A DNA stretch of 64,000 bases. It comes from Cycas panzhihuaensis. Taxonomy: Eukaryota > Cycadophyta. The stretch spans positions 60,581,741 through 60,645,740 of the forward strand of contig CM041465.1 of assembly GCA_023213395.1 (NCBI GenBank), read 5' to 3'. The notes below the pieces were generated by a model that worked only from the letters and a program-made list of their open reading frames with translations, made no database searches and had not been told where the DNA came from. Made by a program: the position numbers and the translations under genes. Positions 33,000 through 41,817 of the stretch are shown here, one piece after another. The stretch's first letter is position 1. Each line of letters starts with the position of its first letter.

Positions 33000-34396
33000 A
33001 CAACAATCTAAAGTACAAACAGTTGATCGAAAAAGCAAGGGAGGACAAAACTAGCTCGTATGAGATACAACAAGGAGTAATACTCAAGAAAGGAAAGATC
33101 TGCATTCCTAGAAGATCAGGGCTAAAGGAGATAATATTACAAGAAGGCCATTCCACACCAATAGCAGGTCACACAGGGATTGACAAGACATACAGGAAGA
33201 TAAGAGCTTCATTTTACTGGAAAGGATTAAAAACAACCGTTTAGAAGTTCGTGGCAGAATGTGATACCTGTCAGTGAAATATGATTGAAGGGATAAAAAC
33301 ACCAGGGTTACTTCAGCCGTTACCATTGCTAGAACAAAATGGGATGAAATATCCATGGATTTTATAACCGGATTACCCTGCTCTAAAGGAAAGGAAGCAA
33401 TTCTGGTCATAGTAGATCGCCTCACCAAATATGGACACTTTAGAGGACTAAAATCGATAGTTAAGGCCAGTGATGTGGCAGAACTATACATGAAAGAGAT
33501 CCATAGGTTACATGGTTTTCCTAAAGCAATAGTAAGTGACCATGACCCAAAATTTACTAGTACATTTTTGGTAGGATCTATTCAAAATTGCAGGTACAAA
33601 ACTCAAGATGAGCACAACGTACCACCCTCAAATGGATGGGCAGACAGAGATTGTCAACAAATGCTTAGAAGGATATTTGAGGAACTTCTGCTCAGACAAA
33701 CAAAAACAATGGCATCAATGGTTATATTTAGCAGAATGGTGGTACAACACCACATATGATTCTTCAATAAAAATGACACCGACACCTTTCTAGGCTTTGT
33801 ATGGCTACATGCCACCATCATTATTAACTTGGAATAGACCTTCACGGGTCCAGGCAGTAGAAGAAGATCGAAAGCAAATGGAGGAAACCATCAACAAATT
33901 GAAAGATAACCTAGCAATTGCACAAAATAGAATGAAACAACAGGCCAATCTAAAGCAGCACTTGGAACAACAATTTGAAGTGGGAGACTAGGTCTTCTTA
34001 TGCCTTTAGCCGTACAAACAGATGTCCTTACAGAAAAGAAGCAATCAAAGGCTAGCACCTAGATACCTTGGTCCTTACAAAATCACTTCCAAAATAGGTG
34101 AAGTCGCCTACCAGTTAAAACTCCCAGAAAACACAAAGATTCACAATGTTTTCCATGTATCCTGTCTAAAGAAGAAAATTGGGGAAAAGATCGTTCCTCA
34201 ATCCAACATACCAGAGCTCGACGAGGAAGGAAAGATGACGCTGGAACCCGAAGGAATCTTACAATCCCGCACCCGATCTCTCAAGTCCAAACGAATCAAA
34301 GAGCACCTAATCAAATGGAAGAACCTGGATATTGAAGACGCCACTTGGGAAAATGATGAATGGTTAAGGCAATTTCCGAACCTGCCAGTGCTTTGA
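33000..34396 (+). pseudogene. Element G integrase with C-terminal chromodomain
   Basis: Zinc-binding region GHSTPIAGHTGIDKTYRKI then CDTCQ (33150-33275). Core: MDFITGLPCSKGKEAILVIV (first Asp, 33355), SDHDPKFTSTF (second Asp, about 33540), MDGQTEIVNKCLEGY (Glu, about 33635) after a frameshift. The open frame 34022-34396 contains the GPYKI fold segment and a chromodomain (GILQSRTRSLKSKRIKEHL, KWKNLDIEDATWENDEWL) from about 34250. The chromodomain marks G as a chromovirus; in this group it is thought to direct integration to heterochromatin. Confidence 0.93.
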
Positions 34397-34426
34397 GGGC
34401 AAAGCACAATTTCAAGGGAGGGGACT

Positions 34427-34934
34427 TGAAGTGACCTCTTTTAGAATCTGGCCAACTTTTATGTACTAGCTGTGGCCGACTTCTCATGGTTATGTTGGGC
34501 GCATTCCTCCCTGCTCTGGATGACTTCATTATGTCCCAGTTTGTGTGCCTATATTTAGGGACTTTGAGGTCATTTCAAATCATCCAATTGTGAAGCTTTT
34601 TCCTCCTTATTTTTGGCCTTAAGGCAAGTGCCGATTTTCGGCCTTAGGGCTGCAATTTCTGGGAGGATCCCCACCTTCAAGGGTTTTGTGATTGTTGCAA
34701 GCAGTATAGGTACTCTGTTGGAACTCCATTTATATTTCGTACATTTTTGGCATCGTATTTTGTATTTGATTTATATTTGGAGATATAATTTTTGGATCAA
34801 AAGGTGTTTGCCATCTGTGAATTCGCTCTATTTGGGTTTAGTATTTGTGGACTTTTCTCTATTTTGTTTTGTTTTCCGTGTATTTGCCCTATTCTGCTCT
34901 ATTTTCTGTCCAATTGGGTAAGGGACTTGCTACA
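34427..34934 (+). repeat. Element G 3' LTR
   Basis: Preceded by the purine tract TTCAAGGGAGGGGACT. Starts TGAAGTGACC, ends GACTTGCTACA; 508 bp. Contains CCTATATTTAGGGAC (about 34549) as a probable TATA region. Uninterrupted, so it shows the ancestral AGCTG at the H1 target. Confidence 0.93.
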
Positions 34935-35960
34935 AAGTCAACTTTCAAGAATAGATTCTACCCACTCAGATATAAGGATTGATTAGCTGAAGTGGTTGCA
35001 CATCTGTCAATAACCTAGACAATCTGTATAACAATTAATTAATGTTTTCCATAAGTTGTCCATTATGCTTGAGGTAACTGGTGGAGTAAACATACTCAAA
35101 TTGAAGTTTTTAAGAGGAGTATCTCCATAACTATAAAGGGAGATGGAGTTGCTCGATATCTCTTCGTTGGATCAAGCTTTCCGCTATGCTCTCAAAATGG
35201 AAAGCATAATGCAAAGGAAGACACATCCGCAACAATGACAACCACCAGTTCATCACATGCAGCCTTCAAATCAAAAAAATAAAACATATGCAACAAATAC
35301 TTTAGTAGCAAAGAAGGGGAAAACCAAGTACTGTACGCTACACAAGATTGATAGCCACTCCAACGAAGAATGTTGGAAGTGGGAGTAGTACAAAGCTAAG
35401 GTAAAGACCTTGGTAGTTGAAGAAGAAATCAACTACTCGTGCGAAGAAGCTAGCACGTCAAATAGTTCGACATAAATACTTGTCACAAATTTGATGGTGG
35501 TAGATCCTAGTCTGATCTTGATGACAAAGGACTACAATACTTCAGCCAAAGAAGCATTGTTTACCTAGAATTTCCAAATTAAAGACCACATCGTATTATG
35601 CATTATTGATGATGGTAGTATGAAAAATCTGGTATTGGATAAATTTGTTAGGGATATCAATCTCCCTACATAGCCTCATCCCAATCCCTATAGACTTGGA
35701 TGGGTTCAAAAAGAAAGAGCATTGAAAACAAAGATTGATAGAGTCTGTAAGATAACATTTGTAATGAAGCTTTATATAGACATAGTCACTTGTGGCATAA
35801 CTCCCATGGATTGTTGTGAATTACTTTTGGGGAGACCTTACCAATATGATAAAGAGGCAGTATACTATGGACTCACTAATGTATATCACGTATAGAAAAA
35901 CAACATCAATTATGTGCTCCACTCTTCATCATCTCTAGTTCTTTCAAGAATGGGTACACT
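34935..35960 (+). pseudogene. Element K gag C-terminal part and protease
   Basis: Continues K gag as STFKNRFYPLRYKD, then SSLDQAFRYALKMESIMQRK (about 35165) and the cysteine block YCTLHKIDSHSNEECWKWE (about 35332). Protease-like segment: IIDDGSMKNLVLDKF near 35610 (IDDG where a D-[ST]-G motif would be expected), HPNPYRLGW (about 35680) and CCELLLGRPYQYDKEAVYYG (about 35815). This family is common in plant gypsy elements. Several stops. Confidence 0.75.
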
Positions 35961-36180
35961 AGCTGTCAGACTCACTAGTCTTGTTTGAGAAGGCACCAAC
36001 CCATTTGTGAGGCCAATGCTTGAATCGAGCACTCCATAGATGTAGATACTTCTTCATATAGATTCAACACTAGAGTTAGGAGATTTTATATTGTTAGAGA
36101 GATCTACCTAGGAGTAGGTAGATCATTCTTATACCTTGTTGATAAGTGCACCTGTAGCCATTCCATAGGTTCCAATAGGC

Positions 36181-36534
36181 TTGCACCTAGCACGTGTGGC
36201 ACGACACATCATCGTGCTAAATGTACACCACACCGAGGAAGGGTACAATCACATAAACCGTATTTCGTGTGATGATCTTTTAGTGTCTATTGGACACACC
36301 CCTTTTGAGGCATTCCAATTGACAACTACTAACAAGATACCTAAAGTGCAACCGAAGATTGTCAAGCAGGATTCCTCGCCCCCATACTCATCGGTGGCAC
36401 TATTTGGTATTGGGCGATCTAATTTGACATCATCTCTCCTCTTAGTAAACAAGGAGAAAACATGGTCTAGCTCAACCATTACAAATTACTTTCTATTTGT
36501 TGAGGACCATGAAATTGGGGACAATTTCCTATAG
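36181..36534 (+). pseudogene. Element K ORF after protease, unknown
   Basis: A 117-codon open stretch (HLARVARHIIVLNVHH, EIGDNFL at the end) directly before the purine tract. No domain recognised. It occupies the place where RT would start in an autonomous element, and nothing RT-like is present. Confidence 0.4.
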
Positions 36535-36546
36535 AATAGGGAGGAA

Positions 36547-36890
36547 TGATGAGTATTGCTCACCTTATGTCATGACACTTTGTAATATAATGTGTAAATT
36601 ATTGTACTTATATGAAGAGTATATTTAAGTTAATTAGTTAATGAATCAGTCAGTTAATTAGTTAGTTAGAGAACAATTAGTAACTTGTTAAACTAACTAA
36701 GATAGTTAGTTAGACAATTAGTTAGGTAGCTTCTTAGGTGATTATTAAGCCCTTGATATAAATGAGAGGCATCTTATTGTACAAATCATTATAGTTTGTG
36801 TATGATGTGATTGTAAGCCATATTTTGGAGATAACAGAAGAGAATTCAATTTCTATCACCTCTTCGATAATCCTTGTTCATTAGGTAACA
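36547..36890 (+). repeat. Putative element K 3' LTR with TTAG-rich tract
   Basis: Follows AATAGGGAGGAA and begins TGATGAGTATTGC; a plausible end is GGTAACA at 36890, next to the element D LTR. Includes a TTAG/CTAA-rich tract (about 36630-36740) with inverted copies. No second LTR in the window, so the call rests on position and the purine tract. Confidence 0.4.
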
Positions 36891-36895
36891 TTCTC

Positions 36896-37338
36896 TGAGT
36901 CTGCATTCACCCTAGATTATACATTAGACTTCTTCTTAGGTTTGATTGGCTTCATTTCCTTGGATTCTGGCCAACTTTCTATATAAAAAATCGGCTTCCA
37001 TTTCTTCACCTATATCTAGGGAATCTCACCCCCATTTGGAAATCAGAACTGGAAGACATTCAATCTATTGTTTTTGGCCCATGGTTGGGATCTACTGTGG
37101 TAGGCACCTCGCCTCGAAGAGGGACATTCTGAGCTATTCTATATTTGTAAGATTTTGACTCTCTTATGAATAATATGGAGTTGCCATTATTGTTTCTGTG
37201 ATTAGTATTTTTAGTGAATGTTTTAGATCTATTATTTTGCTCATCATAAGGTTATATGGTATATTTGGATATGCTACAAAGTAGCTTAGAACTTGTGTTT
37301 CTATTAATTGGTTGTGAATCCCCAATGGGATTCCCACA
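36896..37338 (+). repeat. Element D 5' LTR
   Basis: Aligns with 61475-61911 through GGCCAACTT, GACATTCNATCTGTTGTTTT-like, AAGATTTTGACTCTCTTATG and TTGGTTGTGAATC segments; ends GGATTCCCACA. The first 30 bases are diverged, so the start is approximate. Confidence 0.82.
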
Positions 37339-37340
37339 AA

Positions 37341-37353
37341 TGGTATCAAAGCC
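37341..37353 (+). promoter_or_regulatory. Element D primer-binding site
   Basis: TGGTATCAAAGCC two bases after the LTR; one transition from the iMet PBS. Confidence 0.88.
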
Positions 37354-37889
37354 TCCTTATCGAGGTCATTTAGTTTTGAAAATCAAGTTTTTTAGCAATC
37401 AAACACTCATTTTAGCAAAACATAAATATGGAATTTTTAATCAAAAGTGAAAATTCTTCAATTAGATTTTGCTTCTACACTCATAAATTTTGAAATTCCT
37501 AGAATTCAACATTAAGAAAATAAGGAAATTACCAGTTAAAAGTCAAACTATTGGATGAATGTTTTTTAAGTGAGCAATATGCTATAAACAATAGTCCAAG
37601 TAGCAAATATTAGAGGTACCTAGTACGAAAAAGGGTCAAAATTTTTTCCCTAGAATGGAATTAAGATCTGGGAAGAGACTTACACTAGGCAAAATGGTGA
37701 ACTACCTTTCAAATAGTAGAAGACATTGCTTGAAGAGTGGATACTTTAAACTACGAAATGGTTAACATGCACAACCAAATAAAGAATAGAGTAGCAACTC
37801 AACTTGATGTAAGGAGAGTAGAAATAAAAATTTAAAACAATTAAGTCAAAAGAAAATTTGACGTCATGTATAAAGCCATGCAAAGATTA

Positions 37890-38222
37890 TTAAGGCCTAA
37901 ATCTAATGACAACAATGATGATGCATGACCCTCAAACAACAAGGAGAATTCTCACCATGAAAAGAAATGAGAGAATAGGAAAATTAGGCCTAACCATGGT
38001 CTCAGGAATTCCAAATTCCTTTTGGGAAAGTTTGACCCAGATAAATCAAAGGACATTTGAAGTTGGATCATCTAGATGGATTTGCATTTTGAAATGCAAT
38101 CAGGATAAGAAGAAGACAAAATGTTGGTTACATCCCTTCATCTATGTGGGAAAACAATCAAATGGTTTTGTTGGTGGAGCAAGGATTATCATGGAACAAA
38201 TCCCTGCAATTGGGTTTTCCTA
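37890..38222 (+). pseudogene. Element D gag, N-terminal part
   Basis: Reads, across frameshifts, KFDPDKSKDI, MDLHFEMQSG and TSLHLCGKTIKWFCWWSK, colinear with G gag (KFYPEKTWDI, LHLYGRALNWYYWWKK). It stops matching near 38205-38222, where a foreign patch begins. Confidence 0.8.
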
Positions 38223-38289
38223 AAATCCTGAACTCAAATTTATAAGCCAAACAAGCCCTTTTTATGAAGCATCCCTTGGTCCTTTTTAG

Positions 38290-38562
38290 AGGAATGGGTG
38301 ATCATTGGTTTGATGCTTTGCGTGAAGCCAATTCCCAGGGTGTGATAGGCAGTGTGTATAGGGCCCAGGTACATATTCATAGCGGTATGTTGATCTGCGA
38401 TTACTAGCGATTCCAACTTCATGTTTTCGAGTTATAGAGAACGATCCGAACTGAGGCAATCTTTTTCGATTTGCTCTGCCTTACAACCTTGCTTTCCATT
38501 GTAATTGCCATTGTAGCACGTGTGGCCCAGCCCATAAGGGCCATGCGGACTTGACGTCATCA
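38290..38562 (-). pseudogene. rrn18: NUMT: fragment of mitochondrial 18S (rrn18) rRNA, 3' part
   Basis: Plus strand is antisense to small-subunit rRNA. Landmarks in order: a degenerate GTGTGATAGGCAGTGTGTA (ancestral GTGTGACGGGCGGTGTGTA), GATCTGCGATTACTAGCGAT with TCCAACTTCATG following, CCGAACTGAGGCAATC, GCCATTGTAGCACGTGTGGC, and GGACTTGACGTCATC. The AACTGAGGCAATC and GTAATTGCCATTGTAG context fits the plant mitochondrial version as I recall it, rather than plastid. It contains substitutions and a loss in the CACGTGTG(T)GGCC segment, so it is an old nuclear copy, not functional rRNA. Limits are by eye; it may extend to about 38255. Confidence 0.85.
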
Positions 38563-38639
38563 AATTTTTGATGTTTTTCCTTCGGAATGAGCATGTATGT
38601 AGTGCTCCCAAATATTCTTAAGATGGCTCACGGTCGACT

Positions 38640-39090
38640 TCCTACCTAACTAGACTTTCTCCAGTGTCATGTTCTAGACAACCTTCATGAAACTATAGTT
38701 GGTTAGATAAGCTATTGTGCAAATAGATTTTGCCCAAAAAGACTCTAATAGGTTTATTTTTGATGTGTGTAAGTATGCAATAAATCCCATATGTCCATGT
38801 CTATGGGACTTATTCTAGAGTGGAGTTGTTCCAATTCCTTATAAAGTGCATTGAATTTCATTATATCTAAATATAATATTTTTCTCTATGGCCGTCTGTT
38901 TGGGGTGGTAGGCAAAACTCATGTTGAATGATGTATCTAAGGCTTGAAAGAGCTCTTACTAAAAGGAGCTGGTGAATTTTGGAACTTGATTGTGCACTGT
39001 AATTGATGGAAAGCCATGTAAACGAAATATCATTTGAAGCCAACCCATTGTTTTGGTTGTGGTTTTGGGTTGAGATGGTCAGGTCTTAAT
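38640..39090 (-). pseudogene. Minus-strand gypsy integrase fragment in the patch
   Basis: The minus strand around 38910-39050 reads RLHGFPSITVHNQVPKFTSS, two stops, ELFQALDTSFNMSFAYHP, which is the second half of a gypsy integrase core (compare HRLHGFPKAIVSDHDPKFTS in G). The second catalytic Asp region is changed to HNQ. It is opposite in orientation to the host element D, so it is a separate fragment. Confidence 0.75.
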
Positions 39091-39439
39091 TTTGAGATGC
39101 TTCCCTTAGTAGTGCTTTTTTCCTAGGTTTGCACCAATCGGCCCATTTACCATGTCTAGCAAAAAGACACATCTTATATCAACAACCCTCTTAACCCAGG
39201 TCGGCAGGGTGGACTTTTACCCCCAGCACACGTAGAAATTTTCAGTTGGCAAAAATGTTTTAGATTTTTTCTTGGAATTTATATTTTGTATATGCCCTGG
39301 TCTTTTGTTCATGTCGCTATAGACTAATCATATCTTGCCAATACAGTAACCAATCACATTATATGTGCGGGAATCTTTCATGTTACCTAATAACTTCTTG
39401 GGAAGAAATCCCATTGCATTAGCATCTGTGGGGACCATC

Positions 39440-39960
39440 ACAATGCACTCATTAATAGAACACTATGAAGACACTTGGAGCAAGGATTATTTCTCCCAAC
39501 AGGCATGACTACAACAAACTAGTACTGTCCAAGCCTAGATAGAAGAATTTTAAAATCTATACAGCATGATGACATCAAATATTTTGTCAGACTTATTACT
39601 TGAAGCGTATATCAAAGGCCACAAAGGCATTATCATATTCTAACTTAAAACATAGAATGCTAGAACTCTTATGGAAGCAATTCTTCTAGTGCACAACATA
39701 GAGGCATAATTCTGAGAAACATGCCAGAATTATGTACAACGAGAAGATTGCTTCAAGCCTATAGGACAAGGCAACAGATCCAATTGGCAACAATCAAGGA
39801 CCAAGGTCGATCTGCCTCTAAGGGAACAAAAGGAAGGCAATCCTGTAGAAAATAGGTTGTCAAAGGCAGAACACCTTTGAAAAGGAACACGTTTCAACTA
39901 CAATGACAAATATAGTCACGATCATAAATGTCTAGCAAGGAAAGTCTTTATTGCTTAATA
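39440..39960 (+). pseudogene. Element D gag, C-terminal part
   Basis: IEHYEDTWSKDYFSQQA and LLLEAYIKGHKGI align with G gag (INQYEDSWSMNYFAQL, CLRETYISGLKAP). The knuckle region near 39895 reads GTRFNYNDKYSHDHKCLARK, with the first two Cys lost. Many stops. Confidence 0.75.
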
Positions 39961-40089
39961 ATGAAGAGATGGACGTGTTGATACAAGAGGAGCAACCATA
40001 AGAGGTGCAATCACCAAAGGAGGAGAAAGTAGAAGTAGAGGAATTACTAAATCAAACGGACCTTAAGAATGTGTAAATATCACCACAGG

Positions 40090-40480
40090 CAATCATCAGA
40101 ACAACAAATACACTTCAAACACTACGTTTTGAGGGGAGCATCAAGAATGCCAAAGTATCAGTATTAGTTGATAGTGACAACACATACAATTTCATCAATA
40201 GACCAATGATAGTCAAGTTGGGCCTCCAAATCAAGGCACTAAAATAGTTCCAAGTATTAGTTGCTAATGGGAACAATATGCCATGCAGGGGTTTTTGCGA
40301 CAAGGTACGCTTTTAGATCTTTGACTACTCATTAAACATGTGTATGTTTGCCATGCTTATTGGAGGTGTTGATGTAGTGCTAGGCATACAATGGCTCTAA
40401 AACTTGGGAAATATAGTCACTAATTATAGAATGTGCTTCATGAGTTTCTTCCAAAAAGGGTCTATATATAAATTGTAAGC
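40090..40480 (+). pseudogene. Element D aspartic protease
   Basis: LRFEGSIKNAKVSVLVDSDN near 40120-40180 (DSD where G has DSG), then IGGVDVVLGIQWL near 40360. The minus ORF here is a shadow. Confidence 0.8.
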
Positions 40481-40659
40481 ACCACCCACACCCCTTTCAC
40501 AACTAGGCTCATCTCACTGCATGGAAAAGTTGCTTAAGAAGAATCCCTCAACATATCTCATGTCCTACTATAAGATCTCAGTACAAGTTGTTCCACTTGA
40601 AGTTCAATCTATCATAGATTAGCATAATAGTGTCTTTCAAGACATCCCCAAGGGGCTAC

Positions 40660-41207
40660 TCCCACCTTGTGAACATAAGCACACAATAGATTTAGTACCA
40701 AGAGTTTTACTTGTAAACATCTGACCTTATAGACATCATACCACTGTAAGATAGAAATTGAACAAATCACCAAGGATTTGCTTTAGCAAGGAGCCATTGC
40801 ACCTAATTCCAGTCCCTTTGTCTCTTCAGTCATTTTGATCAAGAAAAAAGATGGATTTTATTGGATGTGTGTCAACTAATGCACTTTAAATAAAATAATA
40901 GTAAAAAATAGGTATTTGATATTGCGGGTTGATGATTTGTTAGATGAATTATATGCTGCCAAGTTCTTCTCTAAGATTGATTTTTTGCTTTGGATATTAT
41001 CAAAACCACATCAAAGGAGGATGTATACAAGACAACCCAGTAGACACATGAAGGATTGTTTGAATATGGAGTTACGCCATTTGAGTTGACATGCCTGCAA
41101 TCTTCTAATGCACTATGAATGTAGTACTTAAGTCATTTATCAGAAAAATTGTCCTGATATTTTTTGATGACTTTCTAATCTATAGTTAGACATGGGATGA
41201 CCACTTA
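40660..41207 (+). pseudogene. Element D reverse transcriptase, 5' part
   Basis: Follows HKHTIDLVPR (about 40675). Includes VILIKKKDGFYWMCVN (about 40830), AKFFSKIDF (about 40960) and the catalytic loop FFDDFLIYS (about 41160), ending at TWDDHL where element F is inserted. RT resumes at 46610 with KHLWEVL. Confidence 0.85.
41203..41207 (+). repeat. Target site duplication of element F (left copy)
   Basis: ACTTA, identical to 46605-46609. Removing F joins the RT codons GAC CAC TTA AAG CAT. Confidence 0.93.
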
Positions 41208-41817
41208 TATAGTAGACCCACTTGTAAACAATAGAGCAGGAGCAATATTTCCAACAGATCACAACAATACTTCCACAATATTTCATAGTTGAATGTATAT
41301 GTTTGCAACAAATTTTTTTCACACAAGGGTAATAATTTGAGCAACACATGTATTTTGTAGCACATAATATCTTCATGAAGCATCATTCAATAGATAATGG
41401 GACTCTTAGTAGATAATATTCACAACACTCAGTTCAATAAATATATGAACCATTCATACAGACATTGATAGCATAAATATAATAGTGAATAATATTAATA
41501 GAACAATATCACCCAATACAAAATGTCTAGTAGCTTGCAACGCTCATTGAGGCTGGCTCAACCCTCTAGCAGGCACAAGGCCCTAATGGTGCGAGGACAT
41601 TATTCCAATATACAGAATTCTCCAAGGCTATCTTACAAATGAGCAAGGCTTCTCTATTTATAGCCTTCAAGGCCAACCTCTTAATTTTCTCTCCAAAAAC
41701 CCAACTTCATAATAAAATAAAATAAATGATTCTTCTTTTAATTCTCCTAAAAACTAACTTTATAATAATAAGTTCTCTTATAAAATTGACTTCCTTTTTT
41801 ATTTTAGGAATGCTACA
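41208..41817 (-). repeat. Element F 3' LTR
   Basis: 610 bp; the minus-strand sequence begins TGTAGCATTCC and ends ..TCTACTATA (ancestral CCACTACA, with two transitions). Matches 45034-45390 plus 46345-46604. Confidence 0.9.

Larger units (their letters stand above)
14080..34934 (+). mobile_element. Element G: Ty3/gypsy chromovirus with two nested copia elements
   Basis: LTRs (TGAAG at the start, CTACA at the end), a PBS for initiator Met tRNA, gag with one zinc knuckle, protease with DSG, RT, RNase H, integrase and a C-terminal chromodomain, all on plus. The 20.9-kb span shrinks to about 5.6 kb once H1 (in the 5' LTR) and H2 (in the leader) are removed. A 5-bp TSD with one mismatch and restoration of K gag define its borders. 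Element D is a related chromovirus (similar gag, protease and RT) with different LTRs. Confidence 0.92.
13570..36890 (+). mobile_element. Element K: gag-protease-only LTR element, split by element G
   Basis: The left part (about 13570-14079) and the right part (34940-36890) join in frame across element G: reading leaves gag at GAGTTCAAG (14071-14079) and resumes at 34938 as STFKNRF. K then runs gag, protease, a short ORF, a purine tract AATAGGGAGGAA (36535-36546) and a putative 3' LTR. No RT, RNase H or integrase is seen between protease and the purine tract, so K looks non-autonomous. Its 5' LTR is not identified in the window. Confidence 0.65.
38223..39440. other. Composite foreign patch inside element D gag
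   Basis: Gag homology with element G is lost at about 38222 and resumes at about 39440 (LIEHYEDTWSKDYF, matching INQYEDSWSMNYF in G). The 1.2 kb between holds a mitochondrial rRNA fragment, a minus-strand gypsy integrase fragment and unassigned sequence (39100-39440). No LTR or TSD was found at its edges. Confidence 0.65.

Noticed and set aside
36630-36740. TTAG-rich tract as telomere-like repeat
   Set aside because: Units are TTAG/TTAGTTAG with inverted copies, not TTTAGGG or TTAGGG; it reads as LTR sequence with simple repeat.
38290-38562. Functional or bacterial 16S rRNA gene
   Set aside because: Only about 270 bp, with substitutions in universally conserved positions (GACGGGCGGTGTGTA is altered), and set inside a plant retroelement. 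A NUMT explains it better.
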